64,000 nucleotides of DNA from Stachybotrys elegans (taxonomy: Eukaryota; Ascomycota; Sordariomycetes; Hypocreales; Stachybotryaceae), in contig JAGPNK010000003.1 of NCBI GenBank assembly GCA_020746835.1, positions 1,116,001 to 1,180,000 of the forward strand, read 5' to 3'. Below the pieces are notes generated by a model. The model ran no database searches, had not been told where the DNA came from, and saw only the letters and a list, made by a program, of their open reading frames with translations. Positions 56,687 through 64,000 of this stretch are shown one piece after another (position 1 is the stretch's first letter; each line of letters starts with the position of its first letter). Both the position numbers and the translations under genes were made by a program.

Positions 56687-59600
56687 GTCAAGCCTACCTG
56701 CGCAGCACCTACAGGGGGAAGAAAGGCAAAAGGAAGGGCACGGCACAGCACAGAGGAGGTGAAGAGGAAGACGGACAGAAACACGGGGACGAGTGTCTGT
56801 AGGGGGGGGAGGGAGAGGGAGGATATGTAGCAAAGGTTGGGATGGGTAAATAGTTGGCCGGAAATAGACGGAAGGAAGAAAAGGAGCACGGGAGAGAAAG
56901 AAAAAGGACAAGATACCTCTATGTACAGTACCCGCTAGGTAGAAGCTTAAACCCAACGCGAGCAAACAAGCAAGCAAGCAAGCAATAATAGGGGGGAGCG
57001 AAGACGGATGCATGTTCCTTGCCTCCAGTCTGCCACGACGATCTGTAGCCGCTCTTGTTTTACCCACCTCCTAGATGTAGGCACCACTTACGCAACGACT
57101 TTTCTACTGACGTCGTGGCTGTACTATTTCACGAAAGCAATACAATGCAAAGCAAATCAATCTTCTGAGACATGTCCCGGAAACGTGTATGTACTTGACG
57201 AAGAAGCATCAGCCGGTCCTCGCCATGCCATGCCAAACGGGGCCCAGCGGCTCGGATGCGCCCTGGGACCTGGCTGGGCGTTGGGCTGCCCCCCCCCGGG
57301 CCCCCTTCTTAGCGCAGCCTCCCCCTGTAGCTTGGGCCTAAAGCTTCATGGAGAGCCCTGGCCAGATAGAGATAGATTTCATCTTTGATTTATCTGAGCT
57401 TGGGCGGCATGGAGATCTATCGCTACGATGCACGATGAGGTACTAACATTCGGGCATCAACAAATCTGGCAGTAAGGCAGACAGGAAGGAAAGAAAGACG
57501 AAGAAGAGGAAGAAGAAGAAAAAGACTCACTGATAAAAAATAAAAATAAAAAAGGCAACCGACCAACCACGCCAATGCTGCGCACAAGCGCGATTATTCC
57601 CCCCCTAGATCTAAAGGAACTTTGGCCTGCGCATCCTCTTATCCTGTTCCCTCGATGGCAATTTGATGCACAGTGTACATACATGCATATATGTATGTAG
57701 GCACCCAGCCAAGGAAAATGCCCGACCACATAGGTAAACAGGGCACAGACGCATCCGGCTTTCCCGTTTGGCGGTGAAATCGTCCAAAATCATCCCCCCC
57801 CCCCGCGAGACGTCATACCTTTCTACCGACCACCGGCCTTCTTGTGCGACTTGCGCACCCATGCCTAAAGCAAAAAACCACCTATCATCCTGCGCCTAGA
57901 CGTCACTTCTCTCCTCCCCCCTTCGAACGCGCGCGCGTGGGGGGGGCCGACTCGTGATTGGCATGTGTTACTTACTCGGCAGGCCGCCACCCTCGATGGA
58001 TGGATGCATGTCTCTACCTCGCTCCCGCTGATTAGTGCGAATACATTATTCAGGGCCATCCCAGTCGGCCGCGGGTGTTGGCATGTGCTTTTCGTAAAAA
58101 AAAGGTTGGGCGGCTCTCTGTGAAACGCAGCCTGTTGTCCGTGTGTGAGATATAGAGATCACCATGTACAGCCGGTATCTTTGTGCCTTGCTGTTTAGCC
58201 ACGGAGCATGATCCAAATCGAACAGGGACATAACACAGTGGTTCTAGAAAGGTTCCGCCTCGCCCGGCTCGCAAATTCACGATAAAGGCGCAGGCCAACA
58301 GACTCACAGGATGTGATAATCCTCTTATCGTCCCCAGTCCTCGCCACCAAGCTCTCTCCACGTAACCCTCCGCAGATCCCACCCAAGCCCGCCCTTCCCC
58401 TCCCCCAAAACAGCCAAACACCGAACAAGACGACAAAAAGTGCCAGTCCCTCTAGGCAGGTGGGTTGGTCTTGAGCCACCGCCTCTTCTTTCCCTTTGCT
58501 CGCCTTCTCCCACCTTGAAGGCGAAATCGCGCAACAGGCACTTACATACATAAAAAAAGAAAAAAAGAGGCCCTTGAATCTGGACGAGGCGCGATGGGGC
58601 CCGTTTTCGTCGACTCGTTCCTCCACCACGCCACGGAATAGGACAAGGCAGGACCCTTGTTCTGCTCCACCGTCCCTCCGGGAAGAAGAGGCCAGGACGC
58701 CCTCATAGCCAAGCCTTGCCGCACGTGGGATGGGCTGAATCATGGGTGGCTGCGTCTAGTAAGCTTCGCCATGCTGCTAGTGGTGGGACAATGACAACCA
58801 TGGCAAGATGTGACTGAATCAGTGTCGTTGAGCTCGTTGAGATTACTATGTTATCAACCTTATATATCTGTAAAGATATATCATGGGTCCAGGTTAACTT
58901 CCCATCTCCAACTCTGTCGCCCGCAAAGCCGCCTATGGGCTTGATCTCGTTTGCCCTACCCAGTGATCAGCGCACCAATCTTCTTCAGGCTCGTTATTGG
59001 ATTTCATCATTGCTTATTACCCTCAGACAAAATGCATCCGTATTAGCACCAGCCTCGGCAACATCCTTCGTCAAACCCCACGCATTATGCTCGACAGCCT
59101 CACTCACATACCCATGCCTGCCCACGTGTCCAGAATCCAAAGGCAAGATCAGCTTGCCAGCATATCCATCACCGTCGCGCCGCAGGGAGACAGCCGCAGA
59201 CGCACGTTTATCGTGTCCCGTATCGGCGGTGTGAGGGCAAAGGGATGGCATCCTTGCCCGCCTGCGCCATCGTCGAGCAATAAAATCGTTCACCGCTCAA
59301 CCAGCCCGCAGCCATCATATGCACGGCTTACGCTCGCGTCCCGGGTATCCATCGGAGCACTTTCCGACGGTAGGACCGGTAAGCCTCCGCCTGGTGCAAA
59401 GGTACTTGAAGGATGGATCAGCATGAGCACGGCATGCAAAGCTTTGCACCCGCACCATACGAAGTCGATCCATTCGACCGCTATGTGCCATGTCACCGTC
59501 ATACAATGATCTGGCAAGAAAGCAACCAGCCTCCATGTCTGCCCAACACTTCGCTCTTGTCTGGCCGTCATCATTCATCCCGGGCAGCAACCACATCACG

Positions 59601-59733
59601 CACATGGACATGTCAGAGTCGGACGTATCATGTCTTCGTAAACTACCATGCAACCCAGTGACCTCGCCATGACGAATAGTCTTCTGTCGTGGGTATATTA
59701 CAGCCATGTATCCTCAGTATCCATGTCTGAGTT
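56687..59733. other. 3 kb intergenic region
   Basis: This covers the promoter of the cyclin gene (-) and the 3' side of the proteasome gene (-). I find no supported gene. An 85-codon minus-strand frame at 58994-59251 and its plus-strand counterpart were considered and rejected. Short homopolymer G/C runs occur near 57290, 57797 and 57940. Confidence 0.45.
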
Positions 59734-60680
59734 CTACTCGTGCCGCACCTCGTAATTGGTGTCGGGTAGGTACAGGTGGCGATCAGCGCCCTCCTTTGTC
59801 AGCACCACCATGCGGATGACACCTCCGGAGCTGCCATCCCACTTGATGGCCTCTCGTAGGGCGCCCTTGACGAAGTTGATGGCGTCCTCCTCCTCCATGC
59901 CTTCCCTCCAGTTGGCGTCGCAGTAACCGTATATGTATGTCGATCCAGAGCCACCGATGGCGTACGCCTGCTTGTGCAGCGAGCCGCCCAGAGGGATCGA
60001 GTAGACTTGGCCGCCGTATCGCTCGTCCCAGCCCGCAATGATGAGACCCGCCCTGCACCCGTTGTTAGTACGATTTGGCCTGGCGAATGTCCGGACACAT
60101 CGGGCAAACTCACGACAGGCGGTCCTTGTTTGAGTAGCAGATCTCCTGGAATATCGAGGCAGCCGTCTGCGTGGTAGGGGGCTTGCCGCTGTGCATGGCA
60201 AAGAGCCCGAGCTGGTACTGCACAATGTCTGCCACAGCCTGTGTGTCTGCTGCGGACCCGGATCGGCAGCACCAAATAGTATCGTGTACTCGCGTGAGCT
60301 TGTCGGTAACTCGGTTTGCAATGTAGGCGCCGGTAGTCGTTCTTGAATCAGCACCTATCTTGCGGTCAGATCCCGATATTTCGACAGATGACAAGGCTGC
60401 CCACCAAGAATAACGCCGTCCTTGAACGTCGCTGCCATACTATGTCCCGGTTAGACCTAGCCGTCGTTCCAAGTGTTGAGTTGCCTACATTGAAGTACCC
60501 AAGCTGCATTCGATTAGCAAAGTTCATCATGGTGGAAGCGGCACAACACACTTGACTTCTCCCTTCTTCAGCCTATCCATGTCGACGTGGATGCCATCTG
60601 TACCGTCGTCAGTTCCAAGCCTGCGAGGGGTAGCTGCGGGACGGACCCTCGTTCAGAACACCAGCACGGCCGAACTCCAT
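59734..60680 (-). CDS. PRE3: 20S proteasome subunit beta1 (caspase-like)
   Basis: Six exons (60647-60680, 60552-60597, 60489-60503, 60405-60439, 60114-60354, 59734-60052) encode 229 residues. The propeptide is 29 residues and ends at Gly29, followed by catalytic Thr30 in LGTSIMAATFKDGVIL. ADSRTTTGAYIANRVTDKLTRVHDTIWCCRSGSAADTQAVADIVQYQL matches beta1 almost exactly; GSGSTYIYGYCDANWREGM and AIKWDGSSGGVIRMVVLT confirm it. Thr30 becomes the N-terminal nucleophile after self-cleavage; beta1 cuts after acidic residues in the 20S core of the 26S proteasome. Four of the six exons are 46 bases or less, the smallest 15 bases. All introns are short (49-61 bases) and GT-AG. Yeast Pre3 is 215 residues, so the length fits. 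Confidence 0.95.
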
Positions 60681-61238
60681 GATTGTGCTTTGGCGTAGTA
60701 TGAATGATTTTCTTAGGCGTCGTTTCTTCTGGGTAGAAGGCGATTGGAATCGTGAGGGTGGGCGTCGTTGTCGTCGTTGGTGATCTGGGGAAGGCTGAAG
60801 CTCGATGGAGCTCAGGCAGCTCTGACGCGCAGCCGCGCACCAGCCAGTACGACGCTCTGTGCCTAGAATTTCACGTGACGCATCACATGACGCTCACATA
60901 TCAGCATCGCATTCCTCCACCGCGAGCTAGAAGCATGCAAGTGCAGCTATTTATTTAAAAGTGAACTTGCTTTCATGCTTTTTTTTGGTTAAACGGGTCT
61001 TCGTCAGACTAGAATATCAATTCTCGAACTCTGCAGGCCCCGATGTGGGCGAAATAAACTGCCTGGCTTCCACGGAGTAGCCTCTGCATCCGCAAGCATT
61101 ATTGGAAGAAGTTGTCTGGCAGATTGCAAAAAGACAGATGCTCAGTTACATTTTATACTCTATTTGCATCGCTGTTCACATACATGGGCTTTGGCTCTTT
61201 CTATTTACTCTTTTTTAAATCTGCACACCCTTGCTCTA
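60681..61238. other. Intergenic region between proteasome and sulfhydryl oxidase genes
   Basis: These 558 bases hold the proteasome promoter and the 3' end of the oxidase gene. I see no coding sequence or recognisable proteasome-associated control element; no systematic search was made. Confidence 0.45.
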
Positions 61239-61906
61239 TCATACTCTATCTTTCTTGAGATCCTCCGCGGCCTCCTCTCCTCCCTCCTTCTTCTCTTTGC
61301 CCTCCTCACCACACCCGCAGTCGTAAAAGTCGCCGATGTTGTTACAGTCGAATATAGGCTTCTCGAGTCGCTCGTTGACGACGTTGTGCACGAAGCACAG
61401 CCAGCCAGCGGCTGCGGTACGGCTGCTCGTCTGAGGCGGATATTGGGCCAGCATCTGCCGGAAGTGGCGGGCGCAGTCACCGCACGGGTACAGTCGGCCG
61501 AACAGGTAGATGAAGGTCTCGAGGGTGTTGCGCTCCTCCTTGGTCGGCGTCTCGGGGAATCGGGATACCATGGTGTGCATGAACTTCCATGTTGCGCGAC
61601 CGAGTTCAGCTCTGTAAGAAGGGGTTAGCTCGACTCAAGCACATTGTGCGCTCGTCCGTGTTGGATGGCATACTTCAGTGTCGCATTCTCCAGCTTGGGC
61701 GCGATTGACTCGCCCTCGAGCATGCCCTGGGGGATATCGTCCAGCTCCAGCGCAAACTCCGACCTTATGCCCTCGGAAACATCTCTCGAAGGTAGATCGA
61801 CCGAGTCGCTAGCGTACGTAGGGGAGTCGGAGAAGAGAAACGAAATGGTCGCGAAGACAACAAAGACCAGACAGATGGTGACGAGGAGGTGCTGCCGGCG
61901 CGCCAT
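61239..61906 (-). CDS. ERV2: Erv2-type FAD-linked sulfhydryl oxidase of the ER
   Basis: Two exons (61674-61906, 61239-61611) encode 201 residues. An N-terminal membrane anchor or signal (LLVTICLVFVVFATISFLF) directs it to the secretory pathway, which distinguishes it from mitochondrial Erv1. The catalytic CxxC is Cys121-Cys124 in YPCGDCARHF. The FAD-binding helices have CFVHNVVNERLEKPIFDC (Cys150 and Cys167), and the shuttle pair is Cys176-Gly-Cys178, at the same numbers as in yeast Erv2. The enzyme passes electrons from thiols to oxygen and can drive disulfide formation in the ER. The C-terminal tail after Cys178 is highly charged (lysine and glutamate). The intron is 62 bases, GT-AG. Confidence 0.93.
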
Positions 61907-64000
61907 CTTTTCGGCTGGGTGAGGTACAAGACTGGAAGCCCGCGTGGGCGTTGGACCGCTGTTGGATTGAAGAGGGATCCAAGAGGCTCTTATCGGCTCA
62001 TGTCATAATCATTCCACTTGAAACTTGCCAGCCGATAGGAGGTGTTGTGGATTAAACGTAAGATCCCCATATTGGATCGTGGCTGGACCCTGGGCCCCTT
62101 AGTCGCTCCACTTGTGGCTTAGTCAATCACACAGGACGAGCCTGATGCGATGCTTCAACTTTCAACCCGAGCATGTCGGCTCTGAACAACATCGAATGGA
62201 TTCAATTATGTGCAGTGGCGATCTCGGGCGGCCGGTTCGGATGCTAGCGAATAGGCTTTGTCTTCGTCTGTGGTGCTTTCATTGCGATCGCTCCTTGTAC
62301 ACCATCAAACTCCACCTACCCTGTACCACAATCCGTGAAGATGCTTCATTCTCGAGATTCAAGATATGCAACCAGAGATCCTCACCTCCATAAAAGGCCA
62401 GTAGGGGTTTACTGTCTTGGGTATCAGTTTGGGTATGCGTTTGGCGTTTTATGGGGTTCTGTCCTTCCATTTTGCCGAACATTCGATCCGCCATTCAACC
62501 ATTGGCTTGTGGTGATGTTGTCTATAAGTGATAGATAATCAATGGTCGAAGAAAGCATCATATTATTTTAAAGAACTACATTGAGATGTACGGGAAATCA
62601 GGCTGCCAATTCAACCAACACACACATTTAAGGAACAAAGAGCCTGCCAATCATGTCCCGGGAGTGTAGTGGACATTGGCGTGGCGAACCCAGAGCAACA
62701 CATCGAATAGTCAGTAAAAAGGTGTAGAGGCAACTCTTAGGAAGGCCGACAGTGCATTAATGTACATCTCCCAAAGGCTCCAATGCAAATAGGTAGCTAG
62801 ACGGTTCCGCTCAAAGAGTTATAGTTTGTACAGCATGCTCCTATCATGCCTCTGCCACCGACACAACGAATTGCCTTCCCTGGCGTACCTCTTGCATGCG
62901 AGCACGCCGAGCCCGGCGATGACATATCAATTTTGGGCGCAGAAGATCAATTAGCCAGAACCTTCATGTAGAAGCTGCATGGAAAGATCGAAGGAATAAA
63001 GAAAGCACTGATCAGCTGTTGCTCCAACCAAAGATACAGGGTCAAGTCGGGATCATTGTAACGCTGAAGCCACCAGAAGTTCCCATCGGACGCACCCTGC
63101 AAAATGTGCCCCAGCTGTGCCGCAGGTCAAATAAAGAATCATGGGATCCAATGTACGACCACCTGGATGGCGGAAACGGCTGCTTCTCAATGCGGACATG
63201 GCACAGTAAAATGACACGGCACGAACTACACGAAGGAAGGCTACTCTACGTGCCTCCCAAGGCATTGAAGAGAGCTGGTGCTGAGCCTCGCCTGGCCCAT
63301 CCACATGGGCGTACAAGCAGGGCAAATCCCATTAACTGCCACAGTCACGATACGCCTGGCGCGCGATAGGAATCACGTATGTGCTCAGTCTCGCCATGGG
63401 TGGCATTCCAGCGAGAGGCGCGCCCGCTTCGCAGTCAGACATGTCTCGGGAAGCCAGAGGGTCGAGGCGCGGTGGATGCGGCCAGTTCCATCCGAGAGGA
63501 GAGGTCTCGCACAAGCGAGTCACGATGACACGAGGAGGTTTCTACGAACCCAAGTTCTGGAACCTAGGATGGACAGCAGAGAGCTTCTTAGATCTGGACG
63601 GTCAGGGAGCACTGGATTCTTGGCAATATTGGATGTGCCCTGTCGAAAGATTGTATGTCAGCTGCCAAATAAGGCTGACGGGAGTCCGCACGGAGGTGGA
63701 CGCCAACCCGAGATCCCAAATCCCAAATCCCAAAGCTATATTGGGATTCAAGTCTGACTTGCAGCCAGGCTAGCTCGTCCTTCGACCCACGTGGAAGGCC
63801 ACAGAAAGGACGACGAAGGCAATGGCTTCCGTTGCGAGCCGCGTCTGGAGGGGGGTGCTCAAGGCATTCCCTGGAAGGCAGATGAGTCCTTGTCTGTTGG
63901 TCCGACACGAAGAAAGGGAGCATTGGGTGGCACATGCGCAGTGCCACGATCCGTAGCGCATCGAGAATGTAGAGCATTTTCGCTTCCTGTGCATCTGTCT
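61907..64000. other. Right-hand 2.1 kb without a supported gene
   Basis: Several frames are open on both strands between 62.1 and 64.0 kb but none resembles a known protein or shows a spliced family pattern. A (TCCCAAA)n run of three copies lies at 63713-63733. A gene starting beyond the right edge on the minus strand could end here unseen. Confidence 0.4.

Noticed and set aside
58994..59293. Minus-strand frame ending LRVISNDEIQ that reads like a protein
   Set aside because: No recognised family, weak start, no in-phase upstream exon found, and the opposite strand is equally open. Kept only as a note.
63588..63994. Minus-strand frames at the right edge that could be the end of an incoming gene
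   Set aside because: Neither frame shows known motifs; one has a short hydrophobic stretch only. Cannot be judged without sequence beyond 64000.

Overview
The window is genomic DNA of a filamentous ascomycete (Pezizomycotina), most likely a Sordariomycete of the Hypocreales type; that placement is inferred from protein resemblance and was not computed. Nearly every protein gene is split by short introns (about 49-131 bases, with a few of 170-200). The gene set is fungal: a HET-domain protein, Zn2Cys6 regulators, lysine biosynthesis through homocitrate, a fungal terpene synthase and CT-rich promoters. I found no rRNA or tRNA gene, no transposon open reading frame and no CRISPR array by eye. 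Exon joints below were worked out by hand from conserved protein motifs and GT-AG (once GC-AG) borders. Each full CDS adds up to a multiple of three, except the gene at 26014-26843, which has an unresolved frame change.

Left part (1-34.5 kb), mostly accessory genes: a HET-domain protein cut by the left edge; a small Dabb-domain protein (-); homocitrate synthase (+); a short-chain dehydrogenase (+); a Zn2Cys6 regulator (-), a D-2-hydroxyacid dehydrogenase (+) and a second Zn2Cys6 regulator (-) as a three-gene block; a small hypothetical gene (-); an Fe(II)/2-oxoglutarate oxygenase (+); a secreted GH37 trehalase (-); a 3.8 kb gene-poor stretch; a class I terpene synthase (+) without obvious cluster partners; a SMI1/KNR4-like gene (-) with a frame problem; a ten-exon gene for a 1312-residue protein that joins a ubiquitin-like domain, a zinc-finger-like motif and a CorA-like membrane end (+); an omega/xi-type glutathione transferase (+); and a single-pass membrane protein (-).

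Right part (35.4-62 kb), mostly conserved housekeeping genes with long intergenic regions: threonine aldolase (-), the small GTPase Arl8 (-), RNA polymerase I subunit RPA2 (+), a secreted tyrosinase (+), a spliced small secreted proline-rich protein (-), an acetoacetate decarboxylase-like protein (+), a PHO80-type cyclin with long low-complexity tracts (-), proteasome subunit beta1 (-) and an Erv2-type sulfhydryl oxidase (-). The last 2.1 kb holds no gene I can support.

The genes do not form one pathway. The best candidates for local functional groups are the regulator-dehydrogenase-regulator block (8.7-15.4 kb) and the secreted tyrosinase with its small secreted neighbour (49-51.7 kb). The most unusual single objects are the ubiquitin-like/CorA fusion, whose membrane end lacks the GMN signature, and the 79-residue secreted protein whose first coding exon is only six bases.
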